NCBI RefSeq assembly: GCF_008807375.1
Contig: NZ_CP043311.1
Coordinates: 662,001 to 726,000, forward strand
Direction: 5' to 3'
DNA from: Pseudomonas lalkuanensis
GTDB taxonomy: Bacteria; Pseudomonadota; Gammaproteobacteria; Pseudomonadales; Pseudomonadaceae
DNA: 64,000 nt
In this document: one piece after another, positions 1 through 8,912 of the stretch
Position numbering within the stretch: the first letter of the stretch is position 1
How the letters are laid out: the number at the start of each line of letters is the position of its first letter
Program-made: the position numbers and the translations under genes
The notes under the pieces: generated by a model
What the model was told of the DNA's origin: nothing
Database searches by the model: none
Seen by the model: the letters and a program-made list of their open reading frames with translations, nothing else

Positions 1-36
1 ATCCTGCGGGAGGCGGCGGAGCGGTTGCGAGGGTGA
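1..36 (+). CDS. possible 3' end of an unidentified gene
   Basis: The first frame is open from the window edge to a TGA at 34-36 and would encode a charged tail ending in ERLRG. A short stem (67-85, GGCAGGAC/GTCCTGCC) follows. Only 11 codons are visible, so chance openness cannot be excluded and no function can be assigned. Confidence 0.2.
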   Translation: MLREAAERLRG

Positions 37-141
37 GGACCCGACAGTTTTTTCCCTGTAGATAGGCAGGACTGCGTCCTGCCATAGCGATTGAAGTCAC
101 CCCCACAGCGTTTGTGCCGATGGAATGCTGAGAGCCAGCCA

Positions 142-219
142 GGGTGGATGTCGTTTTTCACATCCACCCACGAGGTCAGGCCAACCAACGAGGGTGGATC
201 GACGAAGCGTGATCCACCC
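142..219. repeat. two tandem GGGTGGATS hairpins downstream of cobN
   Basis: Two perfect inverted repeats lie 22 bases apart: GGGTGGATG/CATCCACCC (142-150 and 161-169) and GGGTGGATC/GATCCACCC (192-200 and 211-219). They share the same arm sequence and look like a REP-type intergenic element. A half copy of another repeat family (CGCGAATGAAATCGTTCCCAC) follows at 249-269. The 37-293 interval otherwise shows no gene. Confidence 0.6.
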
Positions 220-293
220 GCGGCTTACAGGGTTACTGCGCGATCCATCGCGAATGAAATCGTTCCCACAAGTTGCCTGGGCTTCAGTGCGAA

Positions 294-3200
294 TCACTGC
301 TCCTCGATATCCAGCAACAGATTCTCGATCGCTTCGCGGTATTCCCCGGGGCTCTCCCACAGCCCGCGCTGCTGGGCTTCCACCAGCCGCTCGGCGATGT
401 CACGCAGGGCTTCGGGGTTGTGCTGGCGGATGAACTCGCGGGTGTCCTCGTCCAGCAGGTAGGCATCGGCCAGCAACTGGTACTGGTGGTCGTCCACCAG
501 CTCGCTGGTGGCGTCGAAGGCGAACAGGTAGTCCACGGTCGCGGCCAGTTCGAAGGCGCCTTTGTAGCCGTGGCGCTTCATGCCGGCGATCCACTTTGGA
601 TTGGCGGCGCGGGCGCGGACCACGCGGGCCAGTTCTTCCTTCAGCGAACGGATGCGTGGCAAGTCCGGCTGGCTGTGGTCGCCGTGGTAGCTGGCGACCT
701 TCTCGCCGCGCAGGGTTTCGGCGGCGGCGAGCATGCCGCCCTGGAACTGGTAGTAGTCGTTGGAGTCGAGGATGTCGTGCTCGCGGTTGTCCTGGTTCTG
801 CAGGACGGCCTGCAAGCGTTGCAGTCGTTGGGCGAAGCGCTCCCGCGCCGGGGTGCCGGCGTCCTGGGAGCCGTAGGCGTAGCCACCCCAGTTGAGGTAG
901 ACCTCGGCCAGCTCGGAGCGGTCCTGCCACTGGCGCTCTTCGATAACGCCCTGCACCCCTGCACCGTAGGCGCCGGGCTGGGCGCCGAATACCCGCCAAC
1001 CGGCTTGCAGGCGCGCATCCACCACGGCAAGGCCTTCGGCCGCGAGACGTTCGCTTTCCTGTTTCACCCGCGCGGCCAGCGGGTTCATGTCCTCGGGCTC
1101 GTCCAGCTCCGCCACCGCCTGCACTGCGGCATCGAACAGGCGGATGAGGTTGGCGAAGGCATCGCGGAAGAAGCCGGAGACGCGCAAGGTCACGTCCACG
1201 CGAGGCCGATCCAGCAGGGACAGCGGCAGGATCTCGAAGTCCTCGACCCGCTGGCTGCCTGCCTGCCACACCGGTCGCACGCCCATCAGCGCCAGGGCCT
1301 GGGCGATGTCGTCGCCGCCGGTGCGCATGGTGGCGGTGCCCCAGACGGAAACGCCGAGTTGGCGCAGGTGGTCGCCATGGTCCTGCAGGTGGCGTTCCAG
1401 CAGCAGGCTGGCGGACTGGAAACCCAGGCGCCAGGCCGTGGGCGTGGGCAGGTTGCGCACGTCCACGGTGAAGAAGTTGCGCCCGGTGGGCAGGACGTCG
1501 AGGCGTCCGCGACTGGGGGCGCCGCTGGGGCCGGGCGGCACGAAACGGCCCTCCAGTGCCGCCAGTACGCCGCCGATCTCGGCGCTGCCGCAAGCGTCCA
1601 GGGTGGGGGCGATCACGGCCCGCAGGTTGTGGATAACCGCATCGCTGGCGGGGCCGATGGAGCCGAAGTCGCTGGTTTCGATCAGGCCCAGCGCCAGTCG
1701 CTCAAGGCGCTCGCGGGTGTCGCCGTTGCTGCGCCAGGGTTCGTCGTTGAGCGTTTCCAGCACCGCAGGGCGTGGTCCTTGCCAGGGCTCGGCCCAGTTC
1801 AGGTCGAGTGGGTCGGTGCCCAGTTGCAGGTCGCTGGCGAGGGCGCGCAGCAAGCTGGCGTTGGCCCCCTTGCCGTCGCCGCGCGGAATGCGCACCAGGG
1901 AGAGCAGGGTGTCGTCGCGCAGGCGCCCGCCGGGGGATTCACCGAACACATGCAGGCCGTCGCGGATCTGCGATTCCTTGAGGTCGCAGAGGTAGGCGTC
2001 CAGTTGCGGCAGCCAGCTTTCCGGGTCGTCGCTGATGACGAGGTTCAGCTCGCGGTCCAGGGAAGTGGCCTTCACCAGTTCGAGGATTTCCCCGCGCAGC
2101 TGCACGGCGCGGCGCGGGTCCAGCAGGGAGGCGTCGTAGTACTCGTCGGCCAGGCGTTCCAGGTCGCGCAGCGGTCCGTAGTTCTCGGCGCGGGTCAGCG
2201 GCGGCATCAGGTGGTCGATGATCACCGCCTGGGCGCGGCGCTTGGCCTGGGCGCCTTCGCCCGGGTCGTTGACGATGAAGGGGTAGATGTTCGGCAGCGG
2301 ACCCATCGCCGCGTCCGGCCAGCATTCGGCGGAAAGGCCAACGCCCTTGCCCGGCAGCCATTCCAGGTTGCCGTGCTTGCCAACGTGGATCAGCGCATCC
2401 GCGGCGAACACTTCGCGCAGCCAGAAGTAGAAGGCGAGGTAGCCGTGGGGCGGCACCAGGTCGGCGTCGTGGTAGATGGCCGCCGGGTCGAGCTGGTAGC
2501 CGCGGGCCGGTTGGATGCCGACGAAGGTCAGGCCGAAACGCAGGCCGGCGATCATCATGCGGCCGCTGCGGAACATCGGGTCCTGCTGCGGATCGCCCCA
2601 GCGTTCGAGCACGGCGCGCTGGTTGGCCTCGGGCAGGCGCGCGAAACAGGTCAGGTAATCGGTGAGCGCGAGGCTCTGAGCGCAAGGGCGCAGGTCGAGG
2701 CTGTCCAGATCGTTGCTGACGCCACCGAGCAGGTTGTGGATAAGTGCTGTGCCGTTGTCCGGCAGACCCGCGACCGGATAGCCCTCGTCTTCCAGGGCGC
2801 GGAGGATGTTTAGCGCGGCGGCCGGGGTGTCCAGGCCCACACCGTTGCCGATGCGGCCATCGCGGGTGGGGTAGTTGGCCAGGATCAGCGCGATGCGCTT
2901 GTCTGCATTGGCCTTGCACGCCAGTTCGCACCAGCGCCGCCCAAGTTCGGCCACGAAGTCCATGCGTTCTACGTGCGGCAGGTAGCAGACCACGTCGCTC
3001 TGGCTGCGCTCGCTGCGCCAGGCCATGCCCTTGAAGCTGATGGGGCGGGTGATGATGCGGCCGTCCAGCTCCGGCAGGGCAATGTGCATGGCCAGGTCGC
3101 GCGGGCCGAGGCCTTGTGGGTTTTCCCGCCAGAGCGGTTCGTTGTCCAGCGAGCAGATGGCTTGCAGCACCGGGATGTCGCGGCGGAACGGGCGAAGGCT

Positions 3201-4028
3201 GGGGGCATCGGGGTTGGACTGGGCGAAGCCGGTGGTGTTGATGATCAACCCGGCGCCCGCGGCGTCCAGCCAGTTTTCCACAACCTCCAGACACTCGGCT
3301 TCCTTGAGGCTGGCAACCGCGATGGGCAGCGGATTCAGCCCCCGGCTGGACAGTCGCTCGCAGAAAGCGTCGATGAAAGTGGTGTTCGCCGCCTGCAGGT
3401 GCGTTCGATAGAAGATCAGGGCGGCCACGGGCTGGTGCGGCAGCCATTCGGCCTGCCAGTCCTGCAGTTGCGCCGGCCGGATGCGCGGATGGTAAAGGGC
3501 GACACGGGGCAGTACCTGCGGCTCGCGCCAGGGGTAGTCACGCCCCAGCCAGCGACTGGCCAGGCAATTGAAGAGTTGTCGCGCGTTGTCCAGTCCGCCC
3601 TGGCGCAGGTACTGCCAGAGGCGTTCGGCATCTTCACCCGGGACGTTGCAGAGGCCCGCCAGCTCCGGATCGGGACGGTCGTCGCCGGGCACCAGGATCA
3701 GCGTCGCCCCGCGCTCGGCCAGCGCCACCAGTTGTTCGATGCCGTAGCGCCAGTAGCCGACGCCGCCGTGCACCGAGATGAGGATGACCTTGGCGTGCTG
3801 CAGCACCTCGTCGACATAGAGGTCCACCGAGGCGTGGTTCTGCAACTGCATGGGGTTGGCCAGGCGCAGGCTCGGGTAGTCATCCGGCAGTTCGCGGGCG
3901 GCTTCTGCCAGCAGGGCCAGGTGCGAATCGCCGCTGCACAGGATCACCAGTTCGGCGGGTGTCTGGGCCAGGTGGGCGATGCCGTCGTCGGGAACGAAGC
4001 CGCCGGGTTGGGTGCGTAGGAGGTGCAT
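294..4028 (-). CDS. cobN: cobaltochelatase subunit CobN
   Basis: 1244-residue large subunit of the ATP-dependent aerobic cobaltochelatase, which inserts cobalt into hydrogenobyrinic acid a,c-diamide together with CobS and CobT type AAA+ partners. The length and sequence are those of full CobN/BchH-family proteins, including a central His/Gly block (HVGKHGNLEWLPGKG) typical of the metal and tetrapyrrole site. The ATG lies 100 bp after cobW, so the pair is probably co-transcribed from the upstream B12 riboswitch. The partner ATPase subunits are not in the window. Confidence 0.95.
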   Translation of the reverse strand: MHLLRTQPGGFVPDDGIAHLAQTPAELVILCSGDSHLALLAEAARELPDDYPSLRLANPMQLQNHASVDLYVDEVLQHAKVILISVHGGVGYWRYGIEQLVALAERGATLILVPGDDRPDPELAGLCNVPGEDAERLWQYLRQGGLDNARQLFNCLASRWLGRDYPWREPQVLPRVALYHPRIRPAQLQDWQAEWLPHQPVAALIFYRTHLQAANTTFIDAFCERLSSRGLNPLPIAVASLKEAECLEVVENWLDAAGAGLIINTTGFAQSNPDAPSLRPFRRDIPVLQAICSLDNEPLWRENPQGLGPRDLAMHIALPELDGRIITRPISFKGMAWRSERSQSDVVCYLPHVERMDFVAELGRRWCELACKANADKRIALILANYPTRDGRIGNGVGLDTPAAALNILRALEDEGYPVAGLPDNGTALIHNLLGGVSNDLDSLDLRPCAQSLALTDYLTCFARLPEANQRAVLERWGDPQQDPMFRSGRMMIAGLRFGLTFVGIQPARGYQLDPAAIYHDADLVPPHGYLAFYFWLREVFAADALIHVGKHGNLEWLPGKGVGLSAECWPDAAMGPLPNIYPFIVNDPGEGAQAKRRAQAVIIDHLMPPLTRAENYGPLRDLERLADEYYDASLLDPRRAVQLRGEILELVKATSLDRELNLVISDDPESWLPQLDAYLCDLKESQIRDGLHVFGESPGGRLRDDTLLSLVRIPRGDGKGANASLLRALASDLQLGTDPLDLNWAEPWQGPRPAVLETLNDEPWRSNGDTRERLERLALGLIETSDFGSIGPASDAVIHNLRAVIAPTLDACGSAEIGGVLAALEGRFVPPGPSGAPSRGRLDVLPTGRNFFTVDVRNLPTPTAWRLGFQSASLLLERHLQDHGDHLRQLGVSVWGTATMRTGGDDIAQALALMGVRPVWQAGSQRVEDFEILPLSLLDRPRVDVTLRVSGFFRDAFANLIRLFDAAVQAVAELDEPEDMNPLAARVKQESERLAAEGLAVVDARLQAGWRVFGAQPGAYGAGVQGVIEERQWQDRSELAEVYLNWGGYAYGSQDAGTPARERFAQRLQRLQAVLQNQDNREHDILDSNDYYQFQGGMLAAAETLRGEKVASYHGDHSQPDLPRIRSLKEELARVVRARAANPKWIAGMKRHGYKGAFELAATVDYLFAFDATSELVDDHQYQLLADAYLLDEDTREFIRQHNPEALRDIAERLVEAQQRGLWESPGEYREAIENLLLDIEEQ

Positions 4029-4049
4029 ATCCTTTACTCGGAGGCCCCG

Positions 4050-4128
4050 TAGGATGGGGTGAGCTTGCGATACCCATCGATATCGAATGGTGGGTATCGC
4101 TCCGCTCCACCCACCCTATGGTCGTGGG
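4050..4128. repeat. extended hairpin in the cobW-cobN gap
   Basis: Nested inverted repeat: an inner stem GATACCCA/TGGGTATC (4069-4076 and 4091-4098) and an imperfect outer stem joining GGATGGGGTGAGC to GCTCCACCCACC. It fills nearly all of the cobW-cobN spacer. It could stabilise RNA ends or attenuate read-through into cobN. Confidence 0.55.
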
Positions 4129-5181
4129 TCAGGAGAGAGCGGTACGCAGTTCGTTGGCGATGGCCGCCTGGTCGAGTTCTTGGCCGATGACGACCAGGCG
4201 GGTGCTGCGGGTTTCGTCGGTCAGCCACTTGCGGTCAAAGTGTTTGTCGAAGCGCTTGCCGACGCCCTGGATCAGCAGGCGCATCGGTTTGCCGGGAATG
4301 GCGGCGAAACCCTTGATGCGCAGGATGGCGTGGCGTTCCACCAGTTGGCCGAGGGTGGCGAGCAGCGCGGCTTCCTCGACTTCCGGCAGGTCGACGTGGA
4401 AGGAGTCGAACTCGTCGTGGTCGTGGTCTTCATGACCTTCGTGGTCGTGGTGGGTGGGGCGGCTGTCGATGTGCAGTTCGGCTTCGGCGTTCAGCCCAAG
4501 CAGGACATCGAGCGGCAGCTTGCCGGCGCGGGCTTCGACGATCTTCACTGCCGGCGGCAGTTCCTCCGCCACTTCGGCGCGCACGGCGGCGAGGGCTTCG
4601 GCGCCGAGCAGGTCGGCCTTGTTCAGCACCACCAGGTCGGCGCTGGCGAGCTGGTCTTCGAACAGCTCGTGCAAGGGCGATTCATGGTCGAGGTTCGGGT
4701 CCTGCTTGCGCTGTTCGTCCACCTGCTCGGGGTGGGCGGCGAAGGTGCCGGCCGCCACCGCCGGGCTATCGACCACGGTGATCACCGCGTCGACGGTGCA
4801 GGCGCTGCGGATTTCCGGCCACTGGAAGGCCTGTACCAGTGGTTTGGGCAGGGCGAGGCCGGAGGTTTCGATGAGGATCTGGTCGAGGTCGCCACGGCGC
4901 GCCACCAGCTCGCGCATCACCGGGAAGAATTCCTCCTGCACGGTGCAGCAGAGGCAGCCGTTGGCCAGCTCGAAGACGCGGCCCGCGGCCTCTTCCTCGG
5001 TGCAACCGATGGAGCACTGCTTGAGGATCTCGCCGTCGATGCCCAGTTCGCCGAACTCGTTGACGATCACCGCGATGCGGCGGCCTTCTGCGTTGTCGAG
5101 CATGTGGCGGAGGAGGGTGGTCTTACCGGCGCCGAGGAAGCCGGTGACGATGGTGACGGGGAGCTTGGCCAGGGTTTTCAT
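4129..5181 (-). CDS. cobW: CobW family GTPase / metallochaperone
   Basis: 350-residue G3E-family GTPase associated with cobalt delivery for cobalamin synthesis. The P-loop GFLGAGKT is at residues 14-21. The CxCC metal motif is at 76-79 (GCLCC). A His/Asp-rich metal-binding stretch (THHDHEGHEDHDHDEFDSFH) precedes the CobW C-terminal domain. The frame is open further upstream, but the ATG at 5181 is chosen because the P-loop falls at the usual distance from it and the extra sequence runs into the riboswitch. It heads the cobW-cobN unit. Confidence 0.93.
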   Translation of the reverse strand: MKTLAKLPVTIVTGFLGAGKTTLLRHMLDNAEGRRIAVIVNEFGELGIDGEILKQCSIGCTEEEAAGRVFELANGCLCCTVQEEFFPVMRELVARRGDLDQILIETSGLALPKPLVQAFQWPEIRSACTVDAVITVVDSPAVAAGTFAAHPEQVDEQRKQDPNLDHESPLHELFEDQLASADLVVLNKADLLGAEALAAVRAEVAEELPPAVKIVEARAGKLPLDVLLGLNAEAELHIDSRPTHHDHEGHEDHDHDEFDSFHVDLPEVEEAALLATLGQLVERHAILRIKGFAAIPGKPMRLLIQGVGKRFDKHFDRKWLTDETRSTRLVVIGQELDQAAIANELRTALS

Positions 5182-5285
5182 GCGCGCCTCTGCGTGGTCG
5201 GTCGGCGGGCATGACGAACGCAGCGGGGCCGGCCCCGCGCAACGGATTCGCCACCGGATCACCCCGCCCGGTTGTCTGGAATGTC

Positions 5286-5465
5286 GTCGAGGCAGGTCTC
5301 CTGGCTCACGACCCTGCGCTTTGCGCGGCACCTTCGCCTTCCCGCTTGCGCAGTGGCATTTCGAAGGGCCTTGGGGGCGTTCACAGTTGCGGGGGCAGCC
5401 GTGGCCTTGACCACGTTCCCTCTTAGCTCCGGCGTACATCCGGAGAACCTCGAAAGGGCGAAGGC
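5286..5465 (-). promoter_or_regulatory. cobalamin riboswitch upstream of cobW
   Basis: Read on the minus strand this has the conserved AdoCbl-aptamer blocks in order: the B12-box segment CTGCCCCCGCAACTGTGA, then GCCACTG, then AGCCAGGAGACCTGCC near the 3' end. It ends about 105 bases before the cobW ATG. Binding of adenosylcobalamin would be expected to reduce cobW-cobN expression. Confidence 0.9.
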
Positions 5466-5539
5466 TACGCAGCGTGCCGGCAGCGGTCAATCGCGGCAGT
5501 TGACGCTTGGTCGGACTCGTGATGTCCTAGCACGGTTTT

Positions 5540-5735
5540 TTCAGGTGCCTCGCGTCGCCGTACGCGAGGTGAAACGGGAAGTCGGTGCGTCCTTCATCGG
5601 GCAAGTCCGGCGCTGCCCCCGCAACGGTAAGCGATCGTAGGGTTAAGTACGCCACTGTGCCGATCCGGCATGGGAAGGCATGCCCATCCGGCCACGGCCG
5701 GCGTCGCAAGCCCGGAGACCGGCCTGATCACGTTT
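5540..5735 (+). promoter_or_regulatory. cobalamin riboswitch upstream of cbtB
   Basis: A second aptamer, on the opposite strand: GGTGAAACGGGAAGTCGGTG, GCTGCCCCCGCAACGGTAA, GCCACTG, GGGAAGG and AAGCCCGGAGACCGGCCTG occur in canonical order. It ends about 110 bases before cbtB and should control the cbtB-cbtA-cobE-cobM unit. Its 5' end lies only about 75 bases from the 5' end of the divergent cobW riboswitch. Confidence 0.9.
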
Positions 5736-5845
5736 TGGCAACCCGCGGTGGGCGGGCGCAAGCCGGAAATCTGGGTGCCCCTGCGCCCGCTTCCCTCGCG
5801 CGCGTTCCTCCTGCAGGTATCACTAGCAACGCAGAGGGAACCTCC

Positions 5846-6031
5846 ATGTCCAGCCGCACCCTGTCCCATTCCGCCGCTTCCTCCTCGACCCTGGCCCAGC
5901 GCCTGGTACTGGCCATCGGTGCCGGCCTGGTCGGCCTGTCCCTGGTGTACTTCGCCGGCTTCTCGCACATCGAGGCCGTGCACAACGCCGCCCACGACAC
6001 CCGCCACAGCGCCGCCTTCCCCTGCCACTGA
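5846..6031 (+). CDS. cbtB: cobalt transporter subunit CbtB
   Basis: 61-residue single-span membrane protein with a helix at about residues 19-41 and the diagnostic C-terminal histidine-rich tail (HIEAVHNAAHDTRHSAAFPCH). CbtB is a small partner of CbtA in B12-riboswitch-controlled cobalt uptake. It is the first gene after the riboswitch and ends 11 bp before cbtA. Confidence 0.92.
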   Translation: MSSRTLSHSAASSSTLAQRLVLAIGAGLVGLSLVYFAGFSHIEAVHNAAHDTRHSAAFPCH

Positions 6032-6042
6032 GTGATGCATCC

Positions 6043-6756
6043 ATGATCAAGCGCATCGCCCAGACCGCCGGGTTCGCCGGCCTCATCGCGGCCCTGGTGC
6101 TGACCCTGCTGCAGAGCCTGTGGGTCACCCCGCTGATTCTCCAGGCGGAAACCTATGAAAGCGCCGAGCCGGCCCCTGTCGAGCAGGCCCATGCCCATCA
6201 ACACGGTGGCGCCGCCGTTGCCCATGTCCATGAGCACAGTGACGAAGCCTGGGCCCCGGAAGATGGCTGGCAGCGGACCCTGTCCACAGGCGGCAGCAAC
6301 CTGGTGGTGGCCGTGGGCTTCGCCCTGATCCTCGCTGGGCTGTTCAGCCTGCGCGGCCCGACCCGTGCGTGGCACGGTCTGCTGTGGGGCCTGGGCGGTT
6401 TCGCCACCTTCGCATTGGCGCCGTCCCTCGGCCTGCCGCCGGAATTGCCGGGCACCGCCGCCGCCGAGCTGGCCCAGCGCCAGACCTGGTGGATCGGCAC
6501 CGCCGCCTCCACGGCCGTTGGCCTCGCGCTGATCGCGTTCGGCCGTCACTGGGGGCTGCGCGTGGCGGGCGTCGTATTGCTGGTGATCCCCCATGTAGTG
6601 GGCGCGCCGCAGCCGGAAGTGCATTCCAGCCTGGCGCCGGAAGCGCTTGCACACGAGTTCATCGCCGCTTCGCTGATCACCAATGCCGCTTTCTGGGCCG
6701 TACTGGGCTGGGCGGCCGGTTGGCTGTACCAGCGCCACGCCTCGCCCTCCGTTTGA
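6043..6756 (+). CDS. cbtA: cobalt transporter subunit CbtA
   Basis: 237-residue integral membrane protein with about five predicted helices, at roughly 8-32, 88-105, 110-130, 155-185 and 205-232. A His-rich loop near residues 48-65 (VEQAHAHQHGGAAVAHVHEH) is a plausible cobalt-handling element. It forms a predicted cobalt importer with CbtB. Its stop overlaps the TTG start of cobE. Confidence 0.92.
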   Translation: MIKRIAQTAGFAGLIAALVLTLLQSLWVTPLILQAETYESAEPAPVEQAHAHQHGGAAVAHVHEHSDEAWAPEDGWQRTLSTGGSNLVVAVGFALILAGLFSLRGPTRAWHGLLWGLGGFATFALAPSLGLPPELPGTAAAELAQRQTWWIGTAASTAVGLALIAFGRHWGLRVAGVVLLVIPHVVGAPQPEVHSSLAPEALAHEFIAASLITNAAFWAVLGWAAGWLYQRHASPSV

Positions 6757-7163
6757 AGCTGGTCGCCGGGCTGGGCTGCCGACGCGGTTGCCCGGCGGAT
6801 GAACTGCAAGGCCTGCTGCTGCAGTGCCTTGCGGAGGCCGGGGCCTCCCTCGATGAGCTGGTCGCCCTGGCCAGCAGTGAGGTGAAGGCGGCAGAGCCGG
6901 GGCTGAGCGCCCTGGCCGAGCGACTGGGCCTGTCGTTGTATTTTCTGCCCGTGGATATGCTCGCAGCCCGTGAGGCATGCCTGAGTCGGCCGTCCGAACG
7001 GGTTCAGGAAGCCGTTGGCAGCCCGGGAGTTGCCGAGGCGGCTGCCCTGGCCCAGGCCGAGGCGCTGTTCGACGGTCACGCCAGCCTGCTCATCGATAAA
7101 CGCCGCAGCGCCAGCGCCACCTGCGCCCTGGCCTGTATCCCCCAGGAGGCTGAACAGCCATGA
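6753..7163 (+). CDS. cobE: cobalamin biosynthesis protein CobE (CbiG C-terminal-like)
   Basis: 136 residues beginning KLVAGLGCRRGC, the family signature, and running through the CbiG C-terminal domain (LDELVALASSEVKAAEPGL). The start is inferred as TTG at 6753 because no ATG or GTG precedes the conserved N-terminus and the codon overlaps the cbtA stop (TTGA), giving translational coupling. The role of CobE in corrin-ring synthesis is not settled. The gene ends in a 4-bp overlap with cobM. Confidence 0.85.
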   Translation: MKLVAGLGCRRGCPADELQGLLLQCLAEAGASLDELVALASSEVKAAEPGLSALAERLGLSLYFLPVDMLAAREACLSRPSERVQEAVGSPGVAEAAALAQAEALFDGHASLLIDKRRSASATCALACIPQEAEQP

Positions 7164-7915
7164 CGGTCTATTTCATCGGCGCCGGCCCTGGCGATCCGGA
7201 GCTCATCACGGTGAAGGGGCAGCGCCTCATTCGCACCTGCCCGGTGATCCTCTACGCCGGTTCCCTGGTGCCCGAAGCCGTGTTGGCCGGGCATGGCGCC
7301 GAGCAAGTGGTGAACACGGCCGAGCTGCACCTGGACGAGATCGTCGCCCTGCTCGCCGAAGCGCACGCCAAGGGCCAGGACGTGGCGCGGGTGCATTCCG
7401 GCGACCCGTCGCTCTATGGCGCCATTGGCGAGCAGATCCGCCACTTGCGCGAACGGAACATCCCCTACGAAGTGGTACCGGGGGTGACCGCCGCCGCCGC
7501 CTGCGCCGCGTTGCTGGGGTGCGAGCTGACCTTGCCGGACGTGTCACAGACCTTGATCCTTACCCGTTACGCCAGCAAAACGCGCATGCCCGAAGGGGAA
7601 GCGCTGGGCGACCTGGCCCGGCATCGCGCGACCATGGCCATCCACCTGGGCGTGAGCCAACTGGCGAAAATCGTCGAAGAACTGTTGCCGCACTACGGCG
7701 CCGATTGCCCGATTGCCGTGATCCATCGCGCCAGTTGGCCGGACCAGGAGCAGGTCACCGGCACCCTCGGCGACATTCTCCCCAAGGTGGCGGCGCGGGA
7801 CTTCCGCCGCACGGCCTTGATCCTCGTGGGCAAGGTGCTGGCGGCCGATGGCTTCACCGATTCGTCCCTTTACCGCGCCAGTCATGCCCATCTCTACCGC
7901 CCAGGCCAGGCGTAA
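7160..7915 (+). CDS. cobM: precorrin-4 C11-methyltransferase CobM
   Basis: 251-residue SAM-dependent uroporphyrinogen/precorrin methyltransferase. The N-terminal glycine-rich motif VYFIGAGPGDPELITVKG and the later motif VVPGVTAAAACAALLG are typical of CobM/CbiF, which methylates C-11 of precorrin-4. The ATG overlaps the cobE stop (ATGA). Last gene of the B12-controlled unit; a G/C hairpin without a T-run lies at 7973-7991. Confidence 0.93.
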   Translation: MTVYFIGAGPGDPELITVKGQRLIRTCPVILYAGSLVPEAVLAGHGAEQVVNTAELHLDEIVALLAEAHAKGQDVARVHSGDPSLYGAIGEQIRHLRERNIPYEVVPGVTAAAACAALLGCELTLPDVSQTLILTRYASKTRMPEGEALGDLARHRATMAIHLGVSQLAKIVEELLPHYGADCPIAVIHRASWPDQEQVTGTLGDILPKVAARDFRRTALILVGKVLAADGFTDSSLYRASHAHLYRPGQA

Positions 7916-8027
7916 CCGCTACGCGGCTAGTGACGTGAGCCGGTGAAACCCGCAGAATGCGGCTCTTATGTGGCGGGCAATCTTCCCGCCAACTCCCTCT
8001 AACCGGCTTTAAGCGACCTATTTCTCT

Positions 8028-8912
8028 ATGCGAATGCGCTTGATGCTGTTGGGTGGCGGCAATTCACTCGGACAGGCGCTGATTCGCCTGGGCGCCGAGG
8101 AAGACATAGGTTTTCTCGCTCCGCGTCCGCCCGAGCAGGGCTGGGACGCCGCCAGCCTGACCCAGCTGCTCGATGACACCCGGCCTGACGCCGTGATCAA
8201 CCTCGCCTACTACTTCGACTGGTTCCAGGCCGAGGAAGTCAGTGCTGTTCGCCTGGCGGCCCAGGAACGCGGAGTGGAGCGACTGGCCGAGCTTTGCCAG
8301 CACCACGGCATCATCCTGCTGCAACCGTCCAGCTACCGGGTATTCGATGGCTCCCGCGCCACCGCCTACAGCGAGAAGGATGAATCCGCCCCGCTCAGTG
8401 AACGTGGCCAGGCCATCTGGCGCATGGAGCAGAGTGTCCGTGCCGCCTGCCCCAAGCATGTGCTGCTGCGTTTCGGCTGGTTGCTGGACGACAGCCGGGA
8501 CGGCTCCCTGGGGCGCTTCCTCAGCCGCGCCGAACAAGCGGACGAAATCTGCCTGGCGGATGACCGTCGCGGTAATCCCACTCCGGTGGACGATGCCGCG
8601 CGAGTGCTGCTCGCTGTGATCAAACAACTGGATTGCCAGGCGCCGCTCTGGGGCACCTATCACTACGGCGGCCACGAGGCCACGACGCCCCTGGCCCTTG
8701 GTCAGGCGCTGCTCAGCGAGGCTCGCAGCCTGCACCCGTTGAAGGTGCAGGACATCACCCCGCAGGCCCATGCCGCCCGTCCCGATGCGGCGGACGAACC
8801 GCAGAACGCGGTGCTGGCCTGCAAGAAAATCCTCCATACCTTCGGCATCAAGCCGCGCGCCTGGCGTGCTGCGTTGCCAACCCTGCTGGACCGTTACTAT
8901 CGTCATGGTTGA
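8028..8912 (+). CDS. RmlD-like sugar-nucleotide-binding / NAD-dependent reductase
   Basis: 294-residue extended short-chain dehydrogenase of the RmlD substrate-binding type. It has an N-terminal Rossmann start (MLLGGGNSLGQALIRLGAEE), the NLAYY segment where RmlD has its NLAAYT-like motif, and a Tyr in SSYRVFDG at the active-site region. The classic YxxxK is not obvious (QAIWRMEQ occupies it), so catalysis is uncertain. The stop overlaps the next epimerase gene by 8 bp, implying a shared pathway in sugar-nucleotide or envelope metabolism. Confidence 0.75.
   Translation: MRMRLMLLGGGNSLGQALIRLGAEEDIGFLAPRPPEQGWDAASLTQLLDDTRPDAVINLAYYFDWFQAEEVSAVRLAAQERGVERLAELCQHHGIILLQPSSYRVFDGSRATAYSEKDESAPLSERGQAIWRMEQSVRAACPKHVLLRFGWLLDDSRDGSLGRFLSRAEQADEICLADDRRGNPTPVDDAARVLLAVIKQLDCQAPLWGTYHYGGHEATTPLALGQALLSEARSLHPLKVQDITPQAHAARPDAADEPQNAVLACKKILHTFGIKPRAWRAALPTLLDRYYRHG

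Noticed and set aside
273..2813. Long open frame on the plus strand opposite cobN
   Set aside because: High-GC antisense shadow; the translation lacks any domain and the minus strand encodes full CobN.
4129..5490. Upstream-extended start for cobW at 5490
   Set aside because: The extension overlaps the cobalamin riboswitch and adds an Arg-rich tail not found in CobW; the ATG at 5181 puts the P-loop in the usual place.
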